In this document: piece after piece, positions 51,942 through 60,958 of the stretch
Position numbering within the stretch: position 1 is the stretch's first letter
How the letters are laid out: each line of letters opens with the position of its first letter
From: an uncultured Victivallales bacterium
GTDB taxonomy: Bacteria; Verrucomicrobiota; Lentisphaeria; Victivallales; UBA1829
Reading direction: 5' to 3'
NCBI GenBank assembly: GCA_934644965.1
Contig: CAKUDG010000002.1
Coordinates: 124,001-188,000, forward strand
DNA: 64,000 nt
Made by a program: the position numbers and the translations under genes
The notes under the pieces: model-generated
What the model was told of the DNA's origin: nothing
Database searches by the model: none
Seen by the model: the letters and a program-made list of their open reading frames with translations, nothing else

Positions 51942-52838
51942 ATGTTTAAAGTTTTTTTTGAAAGAAATGCCGATTTTGCCCGTGCCGCCCTTTTCCTGAG
52001 CGGGACGGGAACCAACGCAGTCAATCTGCTGACCCGTCTCAGAAACAACCCGGAAGCCCATTTCTGGCGGCCAGCCGTGATGGTTACGGATCGTCCGGAA
52101 AGCAGTGCAGCAAGAACTCTTGCAACCCGTTTTGATATTCCTCTGGTCGAATCGGACATTGCCGCTTTTTACCGCTCCTTCGGGAAAAAGAAAGTGTCCA
52201 TTGCCGACGGGGAGGGCTGGCGGATCAGAGAACTCTGGACGGAGTCGCTCCGAGAAAAACTGGCACCGTTTCAGATCGATTTCGGCATCATGGCGGGATT
52301 CGTCCCTCTGACAAATATTGTGAAGGACTTCCCCTGCCTGAATGTGCATCCGGGTGATTTGACGGTCGAGGAAGGCGGAAGAAGAATTTTTGCCGGACTT
52401 CACCGCATACCTGTCGAAAATGCGCTTCTGAAACAGGTCTGTTCCCTGCGCAGCAGTGTCATTGTGGTTCAGCCTTTCACGCCCGGAGCTTCTGAAATGG
52501 ATTCTGGGCCGGTCCTCGGAGTATCGGCTCCCGTTCCGCTCGACTGGGATGGGGTCTCTCCTGAGGAACTCGCAGCCGCTGCCGAACGGAGAAAAGCGTT
52601 GACTCGTGAACAGATCGCTTCGGATCCCCTGGCACGAGTCGCTGAAAAAAATCTGGAACGCCTGAAAACGCAAGGAGACTGGGTTGTCTTTCCTCCCGTC
52701 GTCAACGATTTCGCCGCGGGAAAGTTCCTCTCCGACGAACAGGGCAGACTTTTCCGGATTGGGGAAGACGGCGTCCCTGTTCATGTGAAAACAGTGGAGT
52801 ATTTCCCGGATGGGACAGTTTTCCCGAGGTGTCTGTGA
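51942..52838 (+). CDS. PurN-like formyltransferase family protein
   Basis: A 298-aa protein with the glycinamide-ribonucleotide-formyltransferase fold. It has ALFLSGTGTNAVNLL (the SGxGSN-like phosphate loop), FGIMAGFVPL, CLNVHPGDL (catalytic Asn and His) and SEMDSGPVLG (catalytic Asp). The catalytic triad is therefore intact. It exceeds PurN (~200 aa) by ~100 residues, with an inserted segment after residue ~75 and a long C-terminal tail (~205-298). The 16-bp gap to ydbH implies co-transcription, which is odd for a purine enzyme; another formyl-acceptor is possible. Confidence 0.75.
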   Translation: MFKVFFERNADFARAALFLSGTGTNAVNLLTRLRNNPEAHFWRPAVMVTDRPESSAARTLATRFDIPLVESDIAAFYRSFGKKKVSIADGEGWRIRELWTESLREKLAPFQIDFGIMAGFVPLTNIVKDFPCLNVHPGDLTVEEGGRRIFAGLHRIPVENALLKQVCSLRSSVIVVQPFTPGASEMDSGPVLGVSAPVPLDWDGVSPEELAAAAERRKALTREQIASDPLARVAEKNLERLKTQGDWVVFPPVVNDFAAGKFLSDEQGRLFRIGEDGVPVHVKTVEYFPDGTVFPRCL

Positions 52839-52854
52839 AGAGGTGTCTGTGGAT

Positions 52855-55824
52855 ATGAGTGCCGGTAAGAAAAAGTCGGATCATGGGCGCAATGATTGCA
52901 ATAATCATCCTGCGGAACAGCGCCCTGAGCGCAATGAAGAAAATTTGAAGACGGAAAATGCTTCAGACGCTTTGGCGCCTTCCGCAGCGGGAACGTCTCA
53001 GACAGTTCCGAACTGTATGCCGGGACACAGGAATAAAAACACTTCCGTGAAAAAAGATGGATGCCTTCGTCGGATCGGATGTGTCGGCGGCTGTGCAATT
53101 CTCATGTCTTTGATCACGGTGTTTTCCGTGCTGGCTCTGCTGACGGTGGTGTTTTTACCTGCCGGGGTGGAGAAACAGGTGAACCGTCTGCTTGCTGAAA
53201 TGTCTGAAAACGGGGCGATGAACATGGTGGTCAAACGCATCGGCCTTTTCCGGACGGATTTGTCGTTTGACGTGGTCCGCAACAATCCTGTTGCGGCGAA
53301 TGACCCCGTCCCCCGCGGGAACGACAGCGTAATGACCGTTGAATCCTGCACCATCGCCTATCATCCGCTGGCTCTTTTGAGAGGCCGGATTGATTCCGTC
53401 CGTCTGCGTGGAGTGAACATCCTTGCGGAAATGGATTCCGGCACTCCGGCGATTCCTTTTCTTCAGGTTCTGAAAACCCGTTCCAGTGATCTTGCGGAGG
53501 GGGATCAGGAGTCAACGGATCCGCCGCAGGAAGCTTTGAAAGCAGGAACAGAAAACGCAGCCGTTCTTCCGGATCTGGAAAAAACCATTCCTTTTGAACT
53601 CGGACTTCTTTCCGTTCAGGGAAATGTCAGTCTGCGCCTGGGCAAGGAAATGGCTGTGCTCCCGTTTGAATGGGAAGCCTTCCCGGACAGAGAGAAAGGA
53701 TGGAACCGGATCGCTTTTGACGGGAAAATCTCCATATCCGGCAACCGTCTGTCTCTGAACGGAGTCTGTGACCTTCCCGCCGGAACCGTCTCCGGCAGGG
53801 CCGGCGCCGCTGTGGATACGGATTTCCTTCCCTATGCGCTTCGCGGCACCCTGCCGCGTGAACTGCATGGAAGTCTGAACTTCGGAAGCGAATATGTCTA
53901 TGATTTGAACCGAAACCGCATTCTGAGCTTTTCCGGCGGGGGAGCGCTGGATCTGAAAATGGATGCCGGAGTGTGGAGCGTGAACTGCAGACCGGAATTT
54001 TCGTTTGACGGAAATGAGGAACGCGTCTCCTTTTCTCTGGCCGGATTTTCCGGACGCTGGCAGGAGATGGATCTGGCACTGGATTCTCTTCAGCTGCACT
54101 GTCTTCCTTCCGGGAAGGCTCTGGAGGGAGAAGGCGTTTTCAGAATCGGGGAGAACGCTCCCTTCAAGGCGTCCTGTTCTCTCAGGGGGGAACAGGATGG
54201 ACTCTGGAAATTCCATTTGGCCCTGCCTGGAACGGGGAAGGGATCAGCAGGCGCCTCCTCTTCTACTGTGCCTCCTCTCCGGGAAATTCTTCTGCCCGGA
54301 ATTCGTTTGTCCTGTACTGCGCCGGAACTGCGCCTGGATGCGGAATTCGGAGCGGGGAAGGAGATCCGTTTCCGTGCGGAGGGGACTTCCGGCGCCTTGA
54401 CTGTAAATACGGATTTTGCTCAAATTCAGGCTGGATCTCTTGCACTGACGGCGGAAGGGACTCCGGAAAAATTTACCGGACGTTTCGCCATGAAAAACTG
54501 CCTGATTGCCGCGGAAGGTGTGGGGGCGGAAATCAGTCTCCCTGAAACGGTGCTGGAAACGGCGTTTTCGGAGCAGCTGTTCCGTTCGCGTCTTTCCTGC
54601 GTATCTGCATCGGCGGCTCTGCCTTCGCAGAAACTTTCTGTGAATGGGATCTCCTTGGATTTCCCGTTTGTCTGGCCGTCTCCGGCAGAGGGAAAAACGG
54701 CTGAAACCGGTTCCGTGAAAATCGGCGATGTCCTTTACGACGGGAAATCCGCCGGATTGGTGGAGGCAGAAATCGCCTTTGAAAACGAACATCTTCTGCT
54801 GACGGGGAAGGGGAGTGCGCTCTCACTGCATTTCGACTTCGCTTCAGACTGCGCTCCATTCGCACCGGGGGGACTGACCGTTTCCAGCACTCTGAATTTT
54901 CCGGAACAGTCTTTCACCAATACGCTCGGGCTGGCCGCTTTCCTTCCTGCTCTGGAGGAGTTCGGAGCAGATCTTTCGGGCAAGATGTCTCTTTCTGCGC
55001 AATATGACATCACCCCGTCCGGCTCCTTCGGAACTGCCTCCTTCCGTCTGAAGGACGGGGAACTTCTGATGAAGAAGAACAATCTCTCCGTTTCCGGTTT
55101 GAGAATTTCTTTTGAACTGCCCCGTCTGCCGGAACTTGTCAGCCGCGCGAATCAGTCCATTTCCTTCCGGGAACTGAAATGCGATCAGGTGAAGATGGAT
55201 TCCGCTTTTATCCGTTACCGGATGGAGTCCCCGAGCGTCTGGTATCTGGAAAGCGCGCTGATGAACTGGTGCGGGGGAAAGGTGCGTCTGGAATCGACTC
55301 GCCTGGCTCCGGACAGCCGGAGAACTCCGATCACGCTGCATTGCGACAGGGTGGATCTGATTCAGTTTCTTGAACAGCTTGGTGTTCTTCAGAGTGGAAC
55401 AGGCACGGGCGGCCGGATCAGCGGAACCATCCCCGTGGTCCTCAGAAATGGAGAAATCATTTTCAGAGACGGCTTTCTGTATTCCACTCCCGGTGAAGAA
55501 GGCTCTGTCAAGCTCCTCCTTTCCAAAACCATTTCGGAAAATGCCGCTGCCGACGCCTCTTTCCAGATGACGGAGGACGCCCTGCGCGATTTCATCTACT
55601 CCTGGGCCAGAATCCAGGTCGATTCCGAGGCCGGACTCCTGAAACTGAAGCTCCAGCTGAACGGGAAACCCGCCAAGCCTCTCTACTATGAACATAACGG
55701 GCAGACTTTCGTCAAAACCACCATCCCGCACAATTATCAGGGGTTCCAGCTCGATTTGAACGTGTCTCTGCCTCTTTCCGAAACGTTGCGCATCATGAAC
55801 AACTTAAATTCCCATTTGCAATGA
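52855..55824 (+). CDS. ydbH: YdbH-family AsmA-like inter-membrane bridge protein
   Basis: A 989-aa protein: polar cytoplasmic segment (~1-72), one membrane helix (~75-100), then ~890 periplasmic residues of beta-rich repeats typical of AsmA/TamB-like bridge proteins. The C-terminal ~150 residues carry the YdbH signature (GRISGTIPVVLRNGEIIFRD, then GFLYSTPGEEGSVKLLL). In E. coli YdbH, TamB and YhdP act redundantly in moving phospholipid to the outer membrane, and YdbH works with the lipoprotein YnbE. Here ynbE and ydbL follow, which confirms the call. The ATG at 52855 avoids overlap with the previous gene. Confidence 0.88.
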   Translation: MSAGKKKSDHGRNDCNNHPAEQRPERNEENLKTENASDALAPSAAGTSQTVPNCMPGHRNKNTSVKKDGCLRRIGCVGGCAILMSLITVFSVLALLTVVFLPAGVEKQVNRLLAEMSENGAMNMVVKRIGLFRTDLSFDVVRNNPVAANDPVPRGNDSVMTVESCTIAYHPLALLRGRIDSVRLRGVNILAEMDSGTPAIPFLQVLKTRSSDLAEGDQESTDPPQEALKAGTENAAVLPDLEKTIPFELGLLSVQGNVSLRLGKEMAVLPFEWEAFPDREKGWNRIAFDGKISISGNRLSLNGVCDLPAGTVSGRAGAAVDTDFLPYALRGTLPRELHGSLNFGSEYVYDLNRNRILSFSGGGALDLKMDAGVWSVNCRPEFSFDGNEERVSFSLAGFSGRWQEMDLALDSLQLHCLPSGKALEGEGVFRIGENAPFKASCSLRGEQDGLWKFHLALPGTGKGSAGASSSTVPPLREILLPGIRLSCTAPELRLDAEFGAGKEIRFRAEGTSGALTVNTDFAQIQAGSLALTAEGTPEKFTGRFAMKNCLIAAEGVGAEISLPETVLETAFSEQLFRSRLSCVSASAALPSQKLSVNGISLDFPFVWPSPAEGKTAETGSVKIGDVLYDGKSAGLVEAEIAFENEHLLLTGKGSALSLHFDFASDCAPFAPGGLTVSSTLNFPEQSFTNTLGLAAFLPALEEFGADLSGKMSLSAQYDITPSGSFGTASFRLKDGELLMKKNNLSVSGLRISFELPRLPELVSRANQSISFRELKCDQVKMDSAFIRYRMESPSVWYLESALMNWCGGKVRLESTRLAPDSRRTPITLHCDRVDLIQFLEQLGVLQSGTGTGGRISGTIPVVLRNGEIIFRDGFLYSTPGEEGSVKLLLSKTISENAAADASFQMTEDALRDFIYSWARIQVDSEAGLLKLKLQLNGKPAKPLYYEHNGQTFVKTTIPHNYQGFQLDLNVSLPLSETLRIMNNLNSHLQ

Positions 55825-55862
55825 TTTTTCCGTATAAAAAAACAAAGAAAGGACGGCACATC

Positions 55863-56063
55863 ATGAAAAAACTCTTTTTCTCCGCCGCATCGGTCTTTGG
55901 AGTCCTGCTCCTCTGCTCCGCGTGCTTCAATATCAAAACGGAAAACGAAATCAAGCCGATTGAAGTCAAACCCATTCATATCACCATCGACATCAATGTG
56001 AAGATCGACAAGGCACTTGATGATTTCTTCGGGGATATTGATGAAGAACAGACTGCCATGTAA
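55863..56063 (+). CDS. ynbE: YnbE-family outer-membrane lipoprotein
   Basis: A 66-aa lipoprotein with lipobox LLCSAC (Cys21). The mature peptide holds the YnbE pattern VKPIHITIDINVKIDKALDD, matching the PITINMNVKI core of E. coli YnbE. In E. coli YnbE multimers extend the YdbH beta groove into the outer membrane. The start at 55863 has AAAGGAC upstream; the frame opens earlier (55821) but without a signal. It begins 38 bp after ydbH. Confidence 0.88.
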   Translation: MKKLFFSAASVFGVLLLCSACFNIKTENEIKPIEVKPIHITIDINVKIDKALDDFFGDIDEEQTAM

Positions 56064-56301
56064 ACAATCTTCCCACTCTTTTTTTCCAAAGGAATCGCGG
56101 ATTCCTGAGAACAACTTATGGAGGATGGGACAGCTCCTTTTGCACAAATACCGCAAAGAAGCCTGAAAAAAAAAAGAAAACAGTTCATCATCCGGGGCAC
56201 ATGATATTCAGACCCGTCCGTCTTCTGAAAAAAAAGTTTTTCAAAGCGCTGATGGAAAATCTGAACTCCATACAGCCAAAACACTAAAAGGAGTATAAAA
56301 A

Positions 56302-56688
56302 ATGAAAAAGATGATCAGAGTGTTTCTTTCCGTTTTGATTTTTGCTTCCTGCTTTTCCGCCGTCCAGGGTGCGGATGCAAAAACACTCAAGAAAAACATG
56401 AAGGAACGTCTTACGAAAATTGCGGATCTGAAAAAACGGGGAATTGTCGGTGAAGACAACAAAGGCTATCTCGCACCGGTGGAACAGACTCTGAATGAAG
56501 CCGATGCCGCGCTTGTCAAGGCGGAAAACGCCGATCGGAAAACCATTTATACCGCCATCGGGAAACAGCAGGGGGCTTCTGCTGAAGATGTTGGAAAACG
56601 GCGTGCGATAAGACTTTCCAACCTGGCGTTTCCAGGCACATACGTCATGGACGAAACCGGGAAATGGGTGAAGAAAGAAAAGAAGTAA
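56302..56688 (+). CDS. ydbL: YdbL-family periplasmic protein (DUF1318)
   Basis: A 128-aa exported protein (signal peptide residues 1-23, cut near VQGA). The C-terminal part matches YdbL: KRGIVGEDNKGYLAP, IYTAIGKQQGASAEDVGKRRA, FPGTYVMDETGKWVKK. YdbL is thought to limit YnbE multimerisation along YdbH. GGAG lies 8 bp upstream of the ATG. There are 238 bp of A/T-rich spacer after ynbE, so it may also have its own promoter. Confidence 0.88.
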   Translation: MKKMIRVFLSVLIFASCFSAVQGADAKTLKKNMKERLTKIADLKKRGIVGEDNKGYLAPVEQTLNEADAALVKAENADRKTIYTAIGKQQGASAEDVGKRRAIRLSNLAFPGTYVMDETGKWVKKEKK

Positions 56689-56720
56689 TCCATTGTTTTT
56701 TTCTACCCCTTGCGCATGCG

Positions 56721-56748
56721 CTTCTTTCCCCGGAGAAGGGAAAAGAAG
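56721..56748 (+). terminator. purine/pyrimidine hairpin after ydbL
   Basis: CTTCTTTCCC (56721-56730) pairs with GGGAAAAGAAG (56738-56748) with one bulged A. A perfect palindrome GCGCATGCGC (56712-56721) precedes it. No T run follows. Confidence 0.4.
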
Positions 56749-56891
56749 AAAAAAGGTTTAGACAGAAAATTCGTTTTCCCCTGTTTTTTTGCATCCGCAG
56801 TCTTTCCGAGGAATCTGTTTCACGCTAGGAAAAGCAGAAAGCAAGCTTGTCCGGACAGATTTTTTTCACCTTCTGGCGGGGGAAAAACACA

Positions 56892-57434
56892 ATGAAACGG
56901 ATGGAGACGAACAATAAGATGAATGCAACGATTCAAATTCTTTCTGTGAAGACGGAGGAGGGCCTCCGGCAGATTGCCGGACTGGCCTCCTCCATCTGGG
57001 CGGAGGCCTATGCTGAGATCCTGACAAAGGAACAGATTGACTATATGTTGAAGATGATGTATGATCTTCCGGTGCTGAAACACGAAATGGAAGAGGAGGA
57101 CATGCAGTTCCGTCTGATCTGCGACGGAGATGTTCCGGTCGGATTTTTCGCGTATGCCCCTTACCCCGGGAAGCCCGGCGCCGTGAAACTTCACAAGCTG
57201 TATCTGGACTCTACCTACCATGGGCGGGGAATCGGGAGTCTTGCTCTGCGCTATGTCTCCGATGCCTGCAGAGAGGCAGGATACAAGACCCTTTATCTGA
57301 ACGTGAACAAGCAGAATGCCAGAGCCTTGAAAGCCTATGAACGGAACGGCTTTGTCTGCTGTGAAAAAGTGGTTAATGACATCGGGAACGGTTTCGTGAT
57401 GGATGATTTCGTCATGAAAAAAGTCCTGAAATGA
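56892..57434 (+). CDS. GNAT-family N-acetyltransferase
   Basis: A 180-aa acetyl-CoA-dependent acetyltransferase. The acetyl-CoA binding motif A is LYLDSTYHGRGIGSLALRY (Q/RxxGxG/A), motif B is LYLNVNKQNARALKAYERNG. An upstream helix (SIWAEAYAEILTKEQIDYML) is typical of small-molecule or ribosomal-alanine-type GNATs. The substrate is unknown. The ATG at 56892 is chosen because a G-rich ribosome site (GGGGG) lies 9 bp before; a further start 45 bp upstream is possible. Confidence 0.88.
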   Translation: MKRMETNNKMNATIQILSVKTEEGLRQIAGLASSIWAEAYAEILTKEQIDYMLKMMYDLPVLKHEMEEEDMQFRLICDGDVPVGFFAYAPYPGKPGAVKLHKLYLDSTYHGRGIGSLALRYVSDACREAGYKTLYLNVNKQNARALKAYERNGFVCCEKVVNDIGNGFVMDDFVMKKVLK

Positions 57435-57448
57435 TCTTTTTTCATGAC

Positions 57449-57495
57449 TTCCAGAAGGGCAGGGGGGGAGAGAAAAATCTCATCCCCTGCTGGAA
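57449..57495. terminator. hairpin between convergent GNAT and amidohydrolase genes
   Basis: GCAGGGG (57459-57465) / CCCCTGC (57484-57490) is extended by TTCCA / TGGAA across a bulge, with GAGA/TCTC inside. A T run precedes it on the plus strand (57436-57442), which would serve as an A-to-U side for neither strand perfectly. Confidence 0.4.
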
Positions 57496-57625
57496 AGCTC
57501 CGCTGCTTCAGGAAAACGACCTCCTCCCGGCATGACGGATTGCTGGATTTCCCATCATGCCGCGGAATTCCTTCTCCAGAGAGAGAGGGAAGGGAAAAAG
57601 ACAAAGGAAAAATTTTTTTCTTTTT

Positions 57626-58942
57626 TTACGCGTCTTTTTTCCCGTTTTCATCAGAAAAAGCGGCTAGACTTTCCCTGCGTTTGCGGAATTCTTCCACGGA
57701 AATGTGTTCCTTCTTCTTCTTTTCCGCAAAATGCCGCCCAGTTTCGCCGTTTCCGTAAAGGAGGTCGACAGCGATGGATGCAAGAACCTTTGCAGATTCA
57801 AGACAGGCACACTCAGGATCAACAATCCGGAAATCCGTGCCGTGACAGGTTCCCGCGCAGCCGGGAATTTCCCCATGCAGAGCGGGGAGAATGCAGCTGA
57901 CATCTCCCATATCTGTGGAGCCGGGAGTCTGATAAATCTCCTTGACGAAATGATTGTCCGGATGAAGCTTGTCGAACGCATTGCAGCAGAGTTTGTAAAG
58001 CTCCGGGTCATTCTGCATGGGCTGAGCGGCGGGTAAAGTTCTGAGCTCAAGTTGACAGTCGGTGGCAAGAGCCGCTCCCTGCATCGCCCTGTCAAAACGG
58101 TGAGAAAGCTCTTTCAGAAGATCGAAGCGATTGGCGCGCAGCATGTATTCCATCGAGGCAATGTCAGGAATGATGTTGATGGCCTCTCCCGCATGGGTGA
58201 TGATTCCGTGAATCCGGACCAGACTTTCAGAACTGTAGTGTTCGCGCATCAGTGCAACGGCATGACGGGCAAGTTCAATCGCGTCTATTGCATTGATTCC
58301 GTGCTGAGGAGAAGCGGCATGACAACTCCTGCCGCGGAAGGAAACGCATTTCAGAACGACTCCGTTGGAGTTCATCGCCCGATGCCCGCCGACATGGAGC
58401 ATCGCTGCCGCATCCACATCATCAAACGCCCCTGCCAGAATCATGGAAGCTTTCCCTGAAGTCGCGGCAATCTTTCCTGCGTCAATCAGTCCGGCACGAT
58501 AGCTGAGTTCGATGCTTTCCTCCGCCGGACATCCCAGAAAAGCGATTTTCCCGCAGAGATGCGATGCCGCCCCGGAGTCACAGAGTCCCATTGCCGCCGC
58601 GGTCATAGCCGTAATATGCGTATGATGGCCGCAGGCATGGACGGCGCCCGTTACCGGATCCGCATCCGGATGATTCGGATTTAACAATGCGTCCAGTTCT
58701 CCCAGAAGAGCGCAGACAGGACCTTCCCTGCCTGTGTCAAGATCCGCACGGAATCCCGTCAGTGCATAGTCCTTCACCGGAAGTCCAAGCGCAATCAGTT
58801 TTTCCTTCACCTGACGCGATGTCCGGACTTCACGGAATCCGGTTTCAGGGTGTCGCCACAAATCGTCCGCCATGGCTAAAATTTCAGATTTGCGCCGATC
58901 TATGGCCTCATAAATTTTCTGTTTCAGTTCCTCAATGGTCAT
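57626..58942 (-). CDS. M20-family amidohydrolase (AbgB-like)
   Basis: A 438-aa dizinc hydrolase close to aminobenzoyl-glutamate hydrolase subunit B and related aminoacyl-amide hydrolases. N-terminal LWRHPETGFREVRTSR, metal ligands in HACGHHTHITAM, GCPAEESIELSYRAG and SCILPALHGEIPGCAGTCHG, and GSTDMGDVS are the family marks. The dimerisation domain spans ~190-300. The frame extends to 59110, but those codons overlap the promoter, so the ATG at 58942 is used. It acts in the cytosol; the natural substrate is unknown. Confidence 0.9.
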   Translation of the reverse strand: MTIEELKQKIYEAIDRRKSEILAMADDLWRHPETGFREVRTSRQVKEKLIALGLPVKDYALTGFRADLDTGREGPVCALLGELDALLNPNHPDADPVTGAVHACGHHTHITAMTAAAMGLCDSGAASHLCGKIAFLGCPAEESIELSYRAGLIDAGKIAATSGKASMILAGAFDDVDAAAMLHVGGHRAMNSNGVVLKCVSFRGRSCHAASPQHGINAIDAIELARHAVALMREHYSSESLVRIHGIITHAGEAINIIPDIASMEYMLRANRFDLLKELSHRFDRAMQGAALATDCQLELRTLPAAQPMQNDPELYKLCCNAFDKLHPDNHFVKEIYQTPGSTDMGDVSCILPALHGEIPGCAGTCHGTDFRIVDPECACLESAKVLASIAVDLLYGNGETGRHFAEKKKKEHISVEEFRKRRESLAAFSDENGKKDA

Positions 58943-59081
58943 TTTTTTTTCTCTTTCCCTTTCAATTTTCTTTGAATTGCTTTTCTTCCTCTGTCTCTCA
59001 CAGTGGCAAGTCTGTCTATGATGTATTCTTGTGTCTATGATTTTTCCTTTTTTTTCAAGGTTCGGAAAGAATCCATGGAAT

Positions 59082-59110
59082 ACTATAAGTTTTTTGTTTT
59101 CTGATTGCAA
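59082..59110 (-). promoter_or_regulatory. putative promoter of the amidohydrolase gene
   Basis: On the minus strand TTGCAA (59110-59105), 17 bp, TATAGT (59087-59082), ~140 bp before the ATG. Confidence 0.5.
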
Positions 59111-59540
59111 GGTGTGAAATCGCCTTTCCCTTCTCTTTCGGGCTGTATGACGCCATGCTTCCTCGGGGTGGGCGTGGGGGAATTCCTGAAAATCACATAG
59201 GATCCTTTACAAGCAGAAGGATGAGACCGGCTGTGACTTCTGTTGTTGCCTCTCCGAAATAGGATCCGGTGCTTCTGGATGTATCCTGATCGCTTTTCCC
59301 GAGTACAGAGCTCTGAATAAGGAGAAAAAATGGATTTCTGATCTCAAAAAAGAAGAGCGCGATTTGTTTTTTTGGCTTTGATGTGATTCTTGCCTCTGCT
59401 CTCATACAGAAGTTTTTTTTCTGCCATTCAAAGAAGAGCATATACTCCCATTTCCCTCTTTTCGCCTTCATTCCAAAGCTTGTCCGGGCAGATTCCGGGA
59501 AAAACAAGAAAAAAATTCATGCTATGTAATTATAATGATA
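59111..59540. other. non-coding region between divergent genes
   Basis: About 430 bp without a credible gene. A 104-codon minus-strand frame (59507-59193) has no ribosome site and unusual composition. Confidence 0.4.
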
Positions 59541-59569
59541 TTGCATTTTTATTTTGATTATCCTATAAT
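59541..59569 (+). promoter_or_regulatory. putative promoter of the pseudopilin-like gene
   Basis: TTGCAT (59541-59546), 17 bp, perfect TATAAT (59564-59569). It is the best -10 box in the window. It leaves a leader of ~130 nt before the likely TTG start. Confidence 0.55.
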
Positions 59570-59708
59570 AACAGAAAGAAGAGAGAATGCAAAAAAAAAA
59601 GGAGGCTTTCTTGTTTCGGGGGCTGGTGTATGAGAACAAGAAGGAAGCCCGCGGGAAAAGCGTCTTTTCTTTATGGGAAGAGTGAGACAAAGAGAAAGGA
59701 GAAGAATC

Positions 59709-60611
59709 TTGGAGAGGAGCCAGATCTGTTGCTTCCGTCGTTTCAGGCTTATCAGCATAAGGATGGGTTCCGGATGCAAAAGAAGGCGGAGAAATGCCGG
59801 AATCCATCATCAGCATCAGCAGCAGGAGGGGAAGACCTTTTTTACACTGGTGGAACTGCTTGTTGTCATTGCAATCATAGCACTTCTGGCCGCCCTTCTG
59901 ATGCCTGCGCTGCGTTCGGCGAAAGATAAAGTCTACTCCATCAGCTGCATGAGCAATCTGAGACAGAACACCGTGGGTTTCCTCACCTATGGACTGGATT
60001 ACAACGCTTGGCTTCCTTCCAGCATCTCATCATATTACAGCCGTTCGATCGTGGACAACAAAGTGATAGGGAAGTATCTGGGAGTTTCGATACCGAAGCG
60101 TCAGATCCGGGGGAAACCCGCACATCTCATGTGCCCGGCAATCGGGCAGAGGAGGATTCATGCGGATTTTCAATGGACTGTCGGTGCGGCTCCGAACGGA
60201 AGCATCACATTCGGATATGCCATTCTCGCCGGATACGGAAGCGGATGGTGGAATTTTTCATGGTTCGGAAGGTCACCGAATTATGGCACGGATAATCGTC
60301 AGCTGGTGAATCTGAATCATGCCGGAAAAAAGAACATCCTCTGGGACGGGAGGAGTGTATGGTCCGAAAGTCAGACTCAGAGAGGCAATTTCCCTTCTCC
60401 GAAAAACTGCCCTTTCTTCAGCGATTTCGGGAGCAAGGGCACGCTCAATCCGGAAGCCGTTTCCGTTCACGGAACCTATGAAAGACTTCAACACTGGCCA
60501 TGCGGATTCAATACTTCGTATTCCGACGGAAGTGTCAGGACAATCGCTTTCGCAGAACGGGACAATGAAGATGTCAAATCCCTTGAAGGCGGTCTCTATG
60601 AATATGATTGA
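59709..60611 (+). CDS. pseudopilin-like protein with prepilin N-terminal motif
   Basis: A ~300-aa protein with the type IV prepilin/pseudopilin motif FTLVELLVVIAIIALLAALL at about residue 45, followed by the SCMSNLRQN segment common in Planctomycetota/Lentisphaerota paralogues. The C-terminal end has HWPCGFNTSYSDGSV, one residue longer than the usual H-X9-DG. The leader before the motif is very long and basic (RRRRNAGIHHQHQQQEGKTF). The TTG at 59709 has AAAGGAG 7 bp upstream, and the ATG at 59673 has none, so the TTG is favoured. No secretion or pilus genes lie nearby. The function of these paralogous families is unknown. Confidence 0.8.
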   Translation: MERSQICCFRRFRLISIRMGSGCKRRRRNAGIHHQHQQQEGKTFFTLVELLVVIAIIALLAALLMPALRSAKDKVYSISCMSNLRQNTVGFLTYGLDYNAWLPSSISSYYSRSIVDNKVIGKYLGVSIPKRQIRGKPAHLMCPAIGQRRIHADFQWTVGAAPNGSITFGYAILAGYGSGWWNFSWFGRSPNYGTDNRQLVNLNHAGKKNILWDGRSVWSESQTQRGNFPSPKNCPFFSDFGSKGTLNPEAVSVHGTYERLQHWPCGFNTSYSDGSVRTIAFAERDNEDVKSLEGGLYEYD

Positions 60612-60677
60612 GTCCGATATAAAATAAAAAAAAAGAAACTCTCTGGAATGTCGATCCAAAGAGCCGCATGAAAAAAA

Positions 60678-60733
60678 ACAGGAATAATCACTTGCTCCAT
60701 AAGTGAATGGTCCTGTGATTTCGATATTTTTTT
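60678..60733 (+). terminator. terminator hairpin after the pseudopilin-like gene
   Basis: ACAGGA (60678-60683) / TCCTGT (60711-60716) and inner TCACTT (60688-60693) / AAGTGA (60101+; 60701-60706) form a two-part stem. A T7 run follows at 60727. Confidence 0.5.
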
Positions 60734-60836
60734 CTCTCCTGATCGGAAGTGAGTTCTTGTTTCTTTCTCCTGTTGTGGAAAAAACACATTCTCCGGACCG
60801 ACCAATCCATGAGAAAAAAAATAATATTTTCTGTAA

Positions 60837-60864
60837 GGGGGGGAAGTTCAATTCATTCCCCCCC
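60837..60864. repeat. G-run/C-run inverted repeat
   Basis: GGGGGGGAA (60837-60845) and TTCCCCCCC (60856-60864) flank a 10-base loop, in the 350-bp gap between the convergent pseudopilin-like gene and the small CDCPAC gene. The gap holds no other gene that I can support. Confidence 0.6.
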
Positions 60865-60958
60865 CCGAAGGAACAGAGTTTCAGACAGGAGCTCTCCAGA
60901 GCTTCGGAAAAGAAAAATGTTGGAAGAAGCTCTGGGAAAAAAGCCTGGGATCAGAGAT

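Noticed and set aside
59193..59507. 104-codon minus-strand ORF in the gap before the pseudopilin gene
   Set aside because: No ribosome site, no recognisable domain and a Phe/Lys-rich start; not supportable as a gene.
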